A DNA stretch of 64,000 bases from 1-14-0-10-37-14 sp037130845. Lineage in GTDB: Bacteria > Patescibacteriota > Patescibacteriia > Patescibacteriales > Patescibacteriaceae. This document shows, in pieces, positions 40,071 through 48,835 of the stretch. Numbering within the stretch: position 1 is the first letter of the stretch; each line of letters starts with the position of its first letter. The position numbers and the translations under genes were made by a program. The stretch lies in NCBI GenBank assembly GCA_037130845.1, contig JBAXSE010000001.1, positions 1 through 64,000 of the forward strand. The letters are read 5' to 3'. Below the pieces are notes generated by a model that was not told the origin of the DNA, did not search any database, and saw nothing but the letters and a program-made list of their open reading frames with translations.

Positions 40071-40184
40071 TGCTCCTACAAAATACAAGGGCCTACAAAT
40101 ACAAATAATTACAAATCTACAAATCCGGGCCTAGACGTGAAATTCTTATTTGTAGATTTGTAATAATTTGTATTTGTAGGAGCA
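40071..40184. repeat. Family-A hairpin repeat, full copy
   Basis: A longer form in which the left arm begins TGCTCCTACAAAATACAAGG followed by GCCTACAAATACAAATAATT; the right arm ends TTTGTAGGAGCA. The same extra left-arm segment occurs at 56977. It lies between the translin gene start and the end of the PilB-type gene. Confidence 0.85.
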
Positions 40185-40215
40185 AGTTTTCGTAGAAGTA
40201 ATTTTTTTGTAGCAG

Positions 40216-43200
40216 TTACTTAGCCACACGAAAGACTTCTTCCAACGTGGTTTCGCCGCTCAAGGCTTTGAGCACGCCGTCTAGGGCCATCGGGATAAAG
40301 CCTTGGTCGAGCGCCAATGCTTCCATTTCGTCGTCGGTGGTATTGATGTCTAAGACCAGCTTTTTGAGTTCCGGGCTCATGGTAATAGCTTCGTAGAGGC
40401 CGATGCGTCCTTTGTAACCCAGGCCGCCGCAGAATTCACAGCCTAGGCCGTGATAGAATTCCAGTTTAGCCGGTGCGGTTAGGCCGGAGACTGGTTTGAT
40501 GAGTGCAAGGGTCTTGGTCACTTCGGTCAGTTCTTCGGCGGTCGGCGTGTATTCGGCTTTGCAGTGCGTGCAGATGCGGCGGACCAAACGTTGGCCGATA
40601 GAGATCTCGACTGAGCTGGCCAAGAATGATCGCTCGACGCCCAACTCACGGAAGCGGCCGATAGCGGAAGCGGCCGAATTGGCGTGCACGGTCGACAGGA
40701 CTAAGTGGCCGGACAAAGAAGCTTCGATGGCTGCTTTGGCGGTTTCTTCGTCGCGTACTTCGCCGATCATCAGGATATTCGGATTCTGGCGCATCAATGA
40801 GCGCAAGGCGTTGGCAAAAGTATAGCCGCCTTTTTCGTCAATCTGAGTCTGCATGATACCGGATAAATTGTATTCGATCGGATCTTCGATAGTGATGATT
40901 TTGAGGTCGGGACGGTTCAAGCGGTTAAGCAAAGAGTAGAGGGTAGTGGTTTTGCCCGATCCGGTGGGGCCGGTATTAATAATAATACCTTTTGTCTTGG
41001 TTGTAGCCTCTAGAATCTGGTCTAGAGTGCGGTTGCGGATGCCAAGATCTTCAACGGCTAGAGCTGAGGCTTGCTTGGAGAGGATACGCATAACGGCAGT
41101 TTCGCCGTAACCGCCGGTGATGATAGAAACGCGGCAGTCCATGCGGGATTCATCGGGCAAGTAGATGGAAAAGCGTCCTTCGTAGGTGGATAATTTTTCG
41201 TTTAATTCAAAGCCGATCAGGTTTTTGATTTCGCCGATTAATGGAATGTAATAAGACGAGGGCAGAGTTGCTACATCATGCAGAATGCCGTCAACGCGGA
41301 AACGGATGCGGACTCCTTTGTCTTGCGGGTCGACGTGGATATCGCCGGCCTCAGCCTTGATGGCGGCCGCGACGATGACATTGATCAGTTCGGAGGTAGG
41401 CGTGTTGACGATCAGGTCCTCGGCGCCGGTAATTTTGGCGGCAATTTTTTCGGCTGTAGTTAAGTGCTCGGCTTTTATCTTGATGCCGCGGCCGATGGTC
41501 TTGGACATGACAATATCATAAAGAGCATCGACATAATCCATTTTGCCGATTACGTCATAGACTTCTTCCAGGCTGGTAATGCCGTCCAAAGCTTTGAGTA
41601 CGCCGTCTTGCAGCATGGTCAGCATGCCTGCTTCGATTGCTTTTTCCAAAATTTTGAAGGCCGGAGCGCTGGCGGCTGTCAATTCTTTGATTTCGTCAGT
41701 CATGCTGAAGATTTCGTAGATGCCGAGGCGTCCTTTGTAGCCGATGCCGTGGCAGAAAGTGCATTTTTTGTTGTCGCCTTCTTTGTAGATTGTAGGCAGA
41801 ACGGAAGGAATGTTAATATTGGTCTTAGGCGAAATAACGGCTAAGATTTTGCGCAGTTGCTCTACTTCCGGTTCTTCTAATTGGTGGACGACTTTGCAGG
41901 CTGGGCAAAGCTTGCGGACCAGGCGTTGCGCCATGACCGCGTTTAATGAAGGCGTCAGCAGGAATGGCTTGACTCCAAGGTCTAACAAGCGGGGGATAAC
42001 GCCGGAAGCATCGTTGGTATGTAATGTTGATAGAACCAAGTGGCCGGTCAAAGAGGCTTGGATGGCAATCTCAGCGGTTTCGATATCACGGATTTCGCCG
42101 ACCATCAGAATGTCGGGGTCTTGGCGTAATATGGAACGCAGGCCTTTGGCAAAAGTGTAGCCCTTTGATTCATCGACTTGGCTCTGGTTAATGCCTTTGA
42201 GGTGGTATTCAATCGGGTCTTCGAGTGTAATTATTTTGATACCCGGCTTGTTAAGGCGGTTTAAAACGGCATAGAGGGTGGTGGTTTTGCCTGAGCCAGT
42301 CGGGCCGGTTGTGAGAATCATGCCGTTGGGCTTGCTGATTTCGGTCATGAGACGCTCTTTGGCTTGCGACTGCATGCCCAGCGCTTCGACCACCAGCCCC
42401 TCGACATTTGCTTCGAGGATTCTAATGACGACGCTTTCGCCATAGGCAGTAGGCAAGAAGGAGACGCGGACGTCAATTTTATTTTCGGTTAGAAAGATGG
42501 TAAAGCGGCCGTCTTGCGGTTTGTCTGAAATATTAATTTTGACTTTGGCCAGCACTTTAAGGCGGGAGATGACTTCGCGCCAGCGCTTGATTTCGATATT
42601 GGCAGCTGATTGCAAGACTCCGTCTACGCGATAGCGCACCTCGATGCTGGCCTCACCGGCTTCGATGTGGATGTCCGAAGACTCCATGCGCAGGGCACCG
42701 GCAATGACCAAAGTGATGACATCGGAAATATTGACTTTGTTGATTTTTTCCCGCAGTTCAACGATATTATTAATTTCTGCTTGGAAGCGTAATAAATCCT
42801 TTTCGGTAATATCTACGCCCCATTTTATAACACGAAGTTTTGGCAAAGTGGCATACATCTTAAAGCCGTAATTCAGGCTATTGGTGGATATCTGGTAGAC
42901 TTGTCCCGATTTAAAGAAATAGCGCTCCAATAGGTCCTTGGCTTTGGCTTGGACTTCGGGATTAGACGGATCTAGGGCGGCTATGCGCAGATGCTCGGAG
43001 TCGGCAAAAAAGACCACTGCCTTGAGTGTTCGAGCTTCTTCTTCAGATAGCATGGACAAGGCTTCGGCCATAATAGGATAGCCCACTAGATTGATATAGG
43101 AAAAACCGTTAGCAGCCGCATGGGCGCTGGTAGTGTCTTCCAATTCTTTGAGTTGGATATCCTGGATTCCTTTTGTCAGCTTGCCTTGAGAAGTATCTTC

Positions 43201-43257
43201 TTTGGCTGCTGCCTCCTCTCCGTATAAATCTTCGATTGATGATAAATCTGATGCCAT
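40216..43257 (-). CDS. Tandem-duplicated PilB/GspE-type pilus assembly ATPase
   Basis: From the ATG at 43257 (MASDLSSIEDLYGEEAAAK) this is a protein of about 1,013 residues containing two complete secretion ATPase modules, where ordinary PilB is about 560. Each module has an N2-type domain (SSDIHIEAGEASIEVRYRVDG; AGDIHVDPQDKGVRIRFRVDG), Walker A GPTGSGKTTTLY, the LEDPIEY or IEDPIEY Asp box, Walker B ILMVGEIRD or ILMIGEVRD, a His box (STLHTNDA; STVHANSA) and a C4 zinc motif (CPAC with CTFC; CTHC with CEFC). Both look catalytically intact. It would power a type IV pilus; no pilin, PilC or PilM is in this window. Confidence 0.95.
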   Translation of the reverse strand: MASDLSSIEDLYGEEAAAKEDTSQGKLTKGIQDIQLKELEDTTSAHAAANGFSYINLVGYPIMAEALSMLSEEEARTLKAVVFFADSEHLRIAALDPSNPEVQAKAKDLLERYFFKSGQVYQISTNSLNYGFKMYATLPKLRVIKWGVDITEKDLLRFQAEINNIVELREKINKVNISDVITLVIAGALRMESSDIHIEAGEASIEVRYRVDGVLQSAANIEIKRWREVISRLKVLAKVKINISDKPQDGRFTIFLTENKIDVRVSFLPTAYGESVVIRILEANVEGLVVEALGMQSQAKERLMTEISKPNGMILTTGPTGSGKTTTLYAVLNRLNKPGIKIITLEDPIEYHLKGINQSQVDESKGYTFAKGLRSILRQDPDILMVGEIRDIETAEIAIQASLTGHLVLSTLHTNDASGVIPRLLDLGVKPFLLTPSLNAVMAQRLVRKLCPACKVVHQLEEPEVEQLRKILAVISPKTNINIPSVLPTIYKEGDNKKCTFCHGIGYKGRLGIYEIFSMTDEIKELTAASAPAFKILEKAIEAGMLTMLQDGVLKALDGITSLEEVYDVIGKMDYVDALYDIVMSKTIGRGIKIKAEHLTTAEKIAAKITGAEDLIVNTPTSELINVIVAAAIKAEAGDIHVDPQDKGVRIRFRVDGILHDVATLPSSYYIPLIGEIKNLIGFELNEKLSTYEGRFSIYLPDESRMDCRVSIITGGYGETAVMRILSKQASALAVEDLGIRNRTLDQILEATTKTKGIIINTGPTGSGKTTTLYSLLNRLNRPDLKIITIEDPIEYNLSGIMQTQIDEKGGYTFANALRSLMRQNPNILMIGEVRDEETAKAAIEASLSGHLVLSTVHANSAASAIGRFRELGVERSFLASSVEISIGQRLVRRICTHCKAEYTPTAEELTEVTKTLALIKPVSGLTAPAKLEFYHGLGCEFCGGLGYKGRIGLYEAITMSPELKKLVLDINTTDDEMEALALDQGFIPMALDGVLKALSGETTLEEVFRVAK

Positions 43258-43373
43258 AGTATTTTTTTGTATAGTAATTCTAGCACAGATCATTAGTTTT
43301 ATTAAATATTGACTTATTTAGAAAATAATGCTTTATTAATAGCAAATTTGTTCATTAAATATATGGAGGTTAA

Positions 43374-43673
43374 ATGACATTAGCAAATATTATTAATAGT
43401 GAAGAAGCGACGCTGCGGACTATCAGTAAGTTAATTATTGCCAAGTTGCAGATGATTAAGCCGGATTATGTTATTACGCCAGACAATGTTGGCTTTGAGT
43501 CAAATCTAATGAAAGATTGGGGTTTTGATAGCCTGGATGTGATTGACTTAAGCATGGACATTGAACATCGTTTAGGGGTAAATATTGAAGATATGAGCGA
43601 ATTGGGCGAAAAACAGTTTGCTGTGACGGTCGGCCAAATTGTCGAATGCGTTCAAAATGAAACCTCTAGGTAA
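43374..43673 (+). CDS. Acyl carrier protein-like protein
   Basis: This 99-residue acidic helical protein has the phosphopantetheine site GFDSLDVIDLSMDIEHRLGV with Ser53, preceded by LMKDWG. It is longer than a standard ACP at the N-terminus by about 15 residues. A TTGACT/TTTATT promoter-like pair precedes it (from 43309), and GGAGG lies seven bases before the ATG. CPR bacteria usually lack fatty-acid synthesis, so the acyl group and partner enzymes are unclear; no ACP synthase or ketosynthase is nearby. Confidence 0.88.
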   Translation: MTLANIINSEEATLRTISKLIIAKLQMIKPDYVITPDNVGFESNLMKDWGFDSLDVIDLSMDIEHRLGVNIEDMSELGEKQFAVTVGQIVECVQNETSR

Positions 43674-43679
43674 TTATTA

Positions 43680-43707
43680 AGGGCCCATTATTGGGTCTTT
43701 TTTTTGT
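43680..43707 (+). terminator. Terminator of the ACP gene
   Basis: GGGCCCA/TGGGTC hairpin with a long T tract, nine bases after the stop. Confidence 0.75.
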
Positions 43708-43717
43708 ACAATTAGCC

Positions 43718-43747
43718 TTGTTATCAAGCGCTTGAACGTGCTACAAT
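43718..43747 (+). promoter_or_regulatory. Possible ftsK promoter
   Basis: TTGTTA (43718-43723), 18 bases, TACAAT (43742-43747). Confidence 0.45.
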
Positions 43748-43824
43748 GAAAACAGTTTACGCGCTGGCGCGCCTGATTTAAGGCGAACCGGTTATCGTAT
43801 GAATATTATTTAGTAATTTCGTAT

Positions 43825-46476
43825 ATGTCTAGAAAAAAGAAGGAAGATCCTTTGGATTATTTAACGCTGCCGGCGCTGAATATTGACCCGGAAATCAAAA
43901 AAAATATTTTTGCTTTGTTTTTATTGTTAACGGCTCTGGTTTGCGCCTTGGGCTTGTTTGATTCTGCCGGCGCAGCCGGTGTATATTTGCGCGAAGGCTT
44001 GACTTGGCTGCTGGGCTGGGGCCGCTGGTTGGCCCCCTTAGTGTTGTTAGCTTGGTCAATGTTTATCTTTTTTAAAGAAAAACTGGCGATTAGCCTGATG
44101 AATTATGTCGGTTTGTTTTTATTATCTTTATCTTTGCAATCCTTTTTGCAGTTAATAATCAGCCAAGACCAGTGGAGCAGCGCCTTGCTCAGCGGGGCTG
44201 GCGGCGGCCACATCGGCTGGTTGGCAGGACTAGGGCTAGTTAAGGCTATCGGCACGATCGCCGCCTTTTTGGCTACCTTATTCTTTTTCTTAATTGGCTT
44301 GATGTTCACTTTTAACACCACTTTGGCCCATATTATGGCTAAAGGATCGGCGCCGGCTAAATTCTTTTTGCATCCTTTTAAATTCCTCTTAGCTAAAATT
44401 TGGCCCAAGAAAGCTGGCGAAGAAGCCTCTGCCGATGAAGTCACGGCGGACGAGGAAGAAGAAGAGCCGGAAGAAGCCGAGGAAGAAGAGATAGAAGAAG
44501 AGGCCGAAGAGGCGGAAGAGGAAGAGGATGAAGAGCATCAAGATGAACCGGAACATGAAGAAAGACATGCTCCTGTGGCTATGGCGGCTAAACCGGCAAA
44601 GGCCGAAGTCTTGAATATTTGGCAGCCGACTAATGTCCAAATTGATTTGCCGTTAGAATTATTATCCAAGAAAATCGGTAAGCCGCTAGCCGGAGATGTC
44701 AAAAATAACCGTGAAATAATCCGCATGACGCTTAGTAAGTTCGGCATCGAGGCTGAGATGGGCGATATTTGCGTCGGTCCGACAGTGGCTCAATATACTT
44801 TGCGTCCGGCCGAGGGCATCAAGCTGTCTCGCATTACCGATCTGAGCAATAATCTGGCCATGGCCTTGGCCGCGCACCCAATCCGTATCGAGGCGCCTAT
44901 ACCAGGCAAAGCTTTGGTCGGCATCGAAGTTCCAAATCGGACGATTGCTACTGTCGGCCTGCGTGAAATCTTGGGCTCGCCGGATTTTGCCGGCCGTAAT
45001 GCCGATACGATGATTTCTTTGGGCAAGGATGTGACCGGCAAGGTGTGGCTGGCCAATCTGACCAAGATGCCGCATTTATTGGTGGCCGGTACCACCGGTT
45101 CCGGTAAGTCCGTCATGTTAAATACCATTATTGTCAGCTTGTTGTATCAGAATAATCCGGATAATCTGCGCTTTATCATGGTTGACCCGAAGCGTGTGGA
45201 ACTGACCATGTATAACGGCATACCGCATTTGTTGACCCCGGTTATTACCGAGGTGTCAAAGACGGTTAACGCGCTTAAGTGGTGCTTGAACGAACTAGAT
45301 CGCCGTTTGCGCATCCTGGAACAGGCCAAAAAGCGTGATATCGCCAGCTTTAACCAGGTCAGCAAGCAAAAAATGCCATATATTGTTTTTATTATCGATG
45401 AATTAGCTGATTTGATGTTGGTAGCCGGCAAGGATGTTGAAACGGCGATTGTGCGTTTAGCCCAATTATCGCGCGCCGTTGGTATCCACTTAATCTTGGC
45501 CACTCAGCGTCCGAGCGTTAATATTATTACCGGCACGATCAAAGCGAACATGCCGGCGCGTATCGCCTTTGCGGTCGCTTCGAGCATTGATTCACGCACT
45601 ATCCTAGACTGCCCGGGAGCCGAGAAGCTGCTGGGCAAGGGTGATATGTTATTCAGCGATCAAAATACCTCCAAGCCAAAACGCATCCAAGGCGCCTATA
45701 TCAGCGACCAGGAAATCAAACGGATTGTTAACCAGATCAAAGCGCAGTCGGATGGCGTGGAATATTTAGACGGCGTAATCGAGCGCCAACGCGTCCAGGG
45801 AGCTGCGGGCGTTGGCATGGATGGCGGATCGGACGATGATGATGAAGTGATTAATCAAGCGGCCGAAATAATCTTAACTACCGGCAAATGCTCTGTTACA
45901 TTCTTGCAGCGCAAGCTGTCTATCGGTTACCCGCGCGCTGCCAAGCTGGTTGATCAGTTGGAAGAAATGGGCATAGTCGGCCCCGGCAACGGAGCCAAAC
46001 CTCGAGAATTATTAATGACTTTGGACGAATGGCAATCGCAACGAAATCAAGGGCCGGCCTCCGCCCCTTTGCACAATCGCGAAACGGCTAAGGCTCCGGC
46101 GCAATACCTAGAAAGCGAAGAAGCACCGGAAGCCGAAGCGGAAGAAGAGGATGGAGAAAACTTCTTTAATCGTGAAGAATTGGCTGATGAAGAGGAGTTT
46201 ATCGGCGAAGAAGCTGAGGCCGAAGACGAAGCTCTGGCTGAAGAACCAGAAGAAGAAATTGATAATGAAGATAGCACCGAAGACGAAGAATCGGCGGAAG
46301 ATGAAGAAGGCGAAAGCGAGGACACGGACGAAGAAGAAATTATCGAAGACGAATCAGATGAATCCTCCGTCGCTGAAGCTATGGAGGACGAGGAAGAGGA
46401 TGAAGAGATTAAGGAAGAAGAAAATCCTCCGAAGAAAAAAACGAGCCGAGATTTTGATCGATATTTTTCTCGTTGA
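43825..46476 (+). CDS. ftsK: DNA translocase FtsK/SpoIIIE
   Basis: This 883-residue protein has four N-terminal membrane helices (about 28-45, 64-80, 92-112, 130-170), a very acidic linker (about 195-250), and the motor: an alpha domain (QIDLPLELL onward), Walker A GTTGSGKSV, Walker B YIVFIIDELADLM and the signature ATQRPSVNIITG. The winged-helix gamma domain (about 670-740) contains CSVTFLQRKLSIGYPRAAKLVDQLE. It moves chromosomal DNA through the septum. Unusually, about 130 acidic residues (Glu/Asp runs) follow the gamma domain, which normally ends the protein. A short basic tail closes it (KKKTSRDFDRYFSR). Confidence 0.97.
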   Translation: MSRKKKEDPLDYLTLPALNIDPEIKKNIFALFLLLTALVCALGLFDSAGAAGVYLREGLTWLLGWGRWLAPLVLLAWSMFIFFKEKLAISLMNYVGLFLLSLSLQSFLQLIISQDQWSSALLSGAGGGHIGWLAGLGLVKAIGTIAAFLATLFFFLIGLMFTFNTTLAHIMAKGSAPAKFFLHPFKFLLAKIWPKKAGEEASADEVTADEEEEEPEEAEEEEIEEEAEEAEEEEDEEHQDEPEHEERHAPVAMAAKPAKAEVLNIWQPTNVQIDLPLELLSKKIGKPLAGDVKNNREIIRMTLSKFGIEAEMGDICVGPTVAQYTLRPAEGIKLSRITDLSNNLAMALAAHPIRIEAPIPGKALVGIEVPNRTIATVGLREILGSPDFAGRNADTMISLGKDVTGKVWLANLTKMPHLLVAGTTGSGKSVMLNTIIVSLLYQNNPDNLRFIMVDPKRVELTMYNGIPHLLTPVITEVSKTVNALKWCLNELDRRLRILEQAKKRDIASFNQVSKQKMPYIVFIIDELADLMLVAGKDVETAIVRLAQLSRAVGIHLILATQRPSVNIITGTIKANMPARIAFAVASSIDSRTILDCPGAEKLLGKGDMLFSDQNTSKPKRIQGAYISDQEIKRIVNQIKAQSDGVEYLDGVIERQRVQGAAGVGMDGGSDDDDEVINQAAEIILTTGKCSVTFLQRKLSIGYPRAAKLVDQLEEMGIVGPGNGAKPRELLMTLDEWQSQRNQGPASAPLHNRETAKAPAQYLESEEAPEAEAEEEDGENFFNREELADEEEFIGEEAEAEDEALAEEPEEEIDNEDSTEDEESAEDEEGESEDTDEEEIIEDESDESSVAEAMEDEEEDEEIKEEENPPKKKTSRDFDRYFSR

Positions 46477-46508
46477 ACCTTTTTGCTTTTATTAATACTA
46501 GCTAATAA

Positions 46509-46602
46509 TCCTACAAATACAAATTATTACAAATGTACAAATATGAGCTTAATGTTTAGATACGGATTTGTAGATTTGTAATAATTTGTATTTGTAGGAG
46601 CA
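46509..46602. repeat. Family-A hairpin repeat, full copy
   Basis: TCCTACAAATACAAATTATT opens the left arm and TTTGTATTTGTAGGAGCA closes the right arm. It lies between ftsK and the next gene. Confidence 0.85.
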
Positions 46603-46634
46603 TTAAATAGATAATATATAATAAATAAGCGAAT

Positions 46635-46850
46635 ATGAATGAAATCATTGCAAAGGTGGACGAAAAATTGTCCCACTTGATGTGGGCCTTGGCTATCAAT
46701 GGCTTAGTGCTGTTATTTTTGGCGGTGCTGGTCTTTGTTAGCGACTTTATGACCAGGCTGCTGATAGCGCTGGGAGTGCTGGTAATCGCCTATAGCTTTA
46801 TTTACGGAGCATATAAGGTGTATAGCATTAGGAAAATCTTTAAACTCTAA
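46635..46850 (+). CDS. Two-helix small membrane protein
   Basis: This 71-residue protein has two hydrophobic segments (about 15-34 and 39-60) joined by a short SDFMTR loop and ends in a basic tail. No family is recognised. It has its own terminator and stands between ftsK and ftsH; a role with either is unproven. Confidence 0.65.
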   Translation: MNEIIAKVDEKLSHLMWALAINGLVLLFLAVLVFVSDFMTRLLIALGVLVIAYSFIYGAYKVYSIRKIFKL

Positions 46851-46852
46851 AG

Positions 46853-46880
46853 AAAAACGGCTCATCATGAGCCGTTTTTG
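46853..46880 (+). terminator. Terminator
   Basis: AAAAACGGCTCAT pairs perfectly with ATGAGCCGTTTTT, directly after the small membrane protein. Confidence 0.85.
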
Positions 46881-46941
46881 CTATTGAAAAATATGCTATT
46901 TTGTATTATAGTTGTTGGGTTAATAAGTAATTAAAGACTAT

Positions 46942-48768
46942 ATGAAGATAATCCTAAAGAATGTATTGATTTTCGCGGCGGTTTTTTTGTTGGTGGCGGC
47001 TTTGTTCAGCCTGGCCGAGAAGCCGGGAGCTGCCAACGATAAGACGAGTTTGAATCAAATTGCCGCTGATATCAATGTTGATAAAGTCGAGTCTATTACC
47101 ATCAATAAAAATAATCTGGAAGTTAAGTATAAGGACGGCAAGATGTTGAAAGCGGTCAAGCAAGCCGAGCAGTCTTTGACCGGTTCTTTGAGCGATTTCG
47201 GCGTTGATAAGAATAAATTATCGGCAGTTAAGGTGGAGGTCAAGGGTGAATCGCAGTCAGAGTGGTGGCTGACCATGATCGTGCCGTTTGTGCTGCCGTT
47301 ATTATTAGTCGGTTTGCTGCTTTGGTTTATGTTGCGCGGAGTGCAAGGCGCCAATAATAAGGCAATGATGTTCGGACAGTCTACCGCCAAGGAAGTGAAT
47401 ACCGAAGACAAGGTCAAGACAGCTTTTGCCGATGTAGCCGGAGCGAAGGAAGCCAAAGAAGAGTTGTCCGAAGTAGTAGAGTTCCTAAAAAGCCCCAAGA
47501 AATTTACCGAGCTGGGCGCGCGCATTCCGCGCGGCGTTCTGCTATTGGGCGGACCGGGTTTGGGCAAGACCTTGCTGGCGCGCGCGGTGGCAGGCGAGGC
47601 AGGCGTCCCGTTTTTCTCTATTTCCGGTTCGGAATTCGTGGAGATGTTCGTCGGCGTCGGCGCTAGCCGCGTGCGTGATTTGTTTGCCCGCGCCAAGAAG
47701 CGAGCGCCTTGCATAGTCTTTATCGACGAGATTGATGCGGTAGGACGACGCCGCGGCGCCGGACTGGGCGGTTCACATGATGAACGCGAGCAGACCTTGA
47801 ACCAGATTCTGGTTGAGATGGACGGCTTCGAACCGAACGCCGGCATTATCGTGATTGCCGCCACAAATCGCCCCGATGTGTTGGACCCAGCCCTGTTGCG
47901 TCCGGGACGCTTTGACCGCCAAGTGGTTTTGGATGCTCCCGATATCGCCGATCGCGAGGCTATTTTGGCGATACATGCTAAGGATAAGCCTTTGGAAGCA
48001 GAAGTGAACTTGCGTTTGATCGCCGAGCGGACTCCCGGCTTTTCCGGGGCCGATCTGGCCAATGTCTTAAATGAAGGCGCTATACTGGCTGCCCGCGAGA
48101 ACAAGAAAAAAATTGAAATGAAAGACTTGTATGACGCCATCGAAAAAGTAATGATGGGTCCGGAACGCAAGTCCAGAATTATTACCGATAACGAAAAGAA
48201 AATTACAGCCTATCATGAGGGCGGACATGCTTTGATCGCATACTTTCTGCCTAACACCGACAAAGTGCACAAAGTCAGCATTATCGCCCGCGGACAGGCG
48301 GGAGGCTATACTTTGAAGCTGCCGAGCGAAGACCGCCATTTGCATTCCAGGACTCAGTTTATGGAAGAAATCGCTGTGCTATTAGGCGGACATCTGGTGG
48401 AACAAGAAATTTTCCATGATGTGACGACGGGAGCTTCCAGTGATTTGCGCCGCGCTACCAACCTGGCCCGTCGGATGATTACCGATTATGGCATGAGCGA
48501 TGAGCTGGGACAACGCACCTTTGGCGCCCATGATGAGATGATTTTCTTAGGCCGTGAAATCCATGAAGAGCGCGACTATTCCGACAAGACAGCCGAAAGG
48601 ATTGATACGGAAATCAGCGCCATCCTAAAGAAAGCATCCCAAATCTCCGAAAAGATCATTAAGGAGAGGCGTCCTGCCTTGGAAAAGATTGTTAAACTGT
48701 TATTGGAGAAAGAAACGATCGAGAAGGATGAGTTTGAGGCAATCATGAAAGAGTACGAAACAAGCTAA
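46942..48768 (+). CDS. ftsH: ATP-dependent zinc metalloprotease FtsH
   Basis: This 608-residue protein has two membrane helices (about 4-24 and 110-131), an AAA+ domain with Walker A GGPGLGKT (203-210), Walker B IVFIDEID (258-265), the second region of homology TNRPDVLDPALLRPGRFDR (308-326), and a zinc protease domain with HEGGH (425-429). The common forms are GPPGTGKT and HEAGH; the changes here keep the key Lys, His and Glu residues. It degrades membrane and regulatory proteins. Confidence 0.97.
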   Translation: MKIILKNVLIFAAVFLLVAALFSLAEKPGAANDKTSLNQIAADINVDKVESITINKNNLEVKYKDGKMLKAVKQAEQSLTGSLSDFGVDKNKLSAVKVEVKGESQSEWWLTMIVPFVLPLLLVGLLLWFMLRGVQGANNKAMMFGQSTAKEVNTEDKVKTAFADVAGAKEAKEELSEVVEFLKSPKKFTELGARIPRGVLLLGGPGLGKTLLARAVAGEAGVPFFSISGSEFVEMFVGVGASRVRDLFARAKKRAPCIVFIDEIDAVGRRRGAGLGGSHDEREQTLNQILVEMDGFEPNAGIIVIAATNRPDVLDPALLRPGRFDRQVVLDAPDIADREAILAIHAKDKPLEAEVNLRLIAERTPGFSGADLANVLNEGAILAARENKKKIEMKDLYDAIEKVMMGPERKSRIITDNEKKITAYHEGGHALIAYFLPNTDKVHKVSIIARGQAGGYTLKLPSEDRHLHSRTQFMEEIAVLLGGHLVEQEIFHDVTTGASSDLRRATNLARRMITDYGMSDELGQRTFGAHDEMIFLGREIHEERDYSDKTAERIDTEISAILKKASQISEKIIKERRPALEKIVKLLLEKETIEKDEFEAIMKEYETS

Positions 48769-48783
48769 AGTATTATAGTCAAA

Positions 48784-48823
48784 ATAAAGACTCTCCGCTA
48801 TTAGGCGGAGAGTCTTTATTTTG
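48784..48823. terminator. Bidirectional terminator
   Basis: AAATAAAGACTCTCCGC pairs with GCGGAGAGTCTTTATTT (loop TATTAG), between convergent ftsH and the PBP gene. Confidence 0.9.
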
Positions 48824-48835
48824 TATTCAGGTTCT

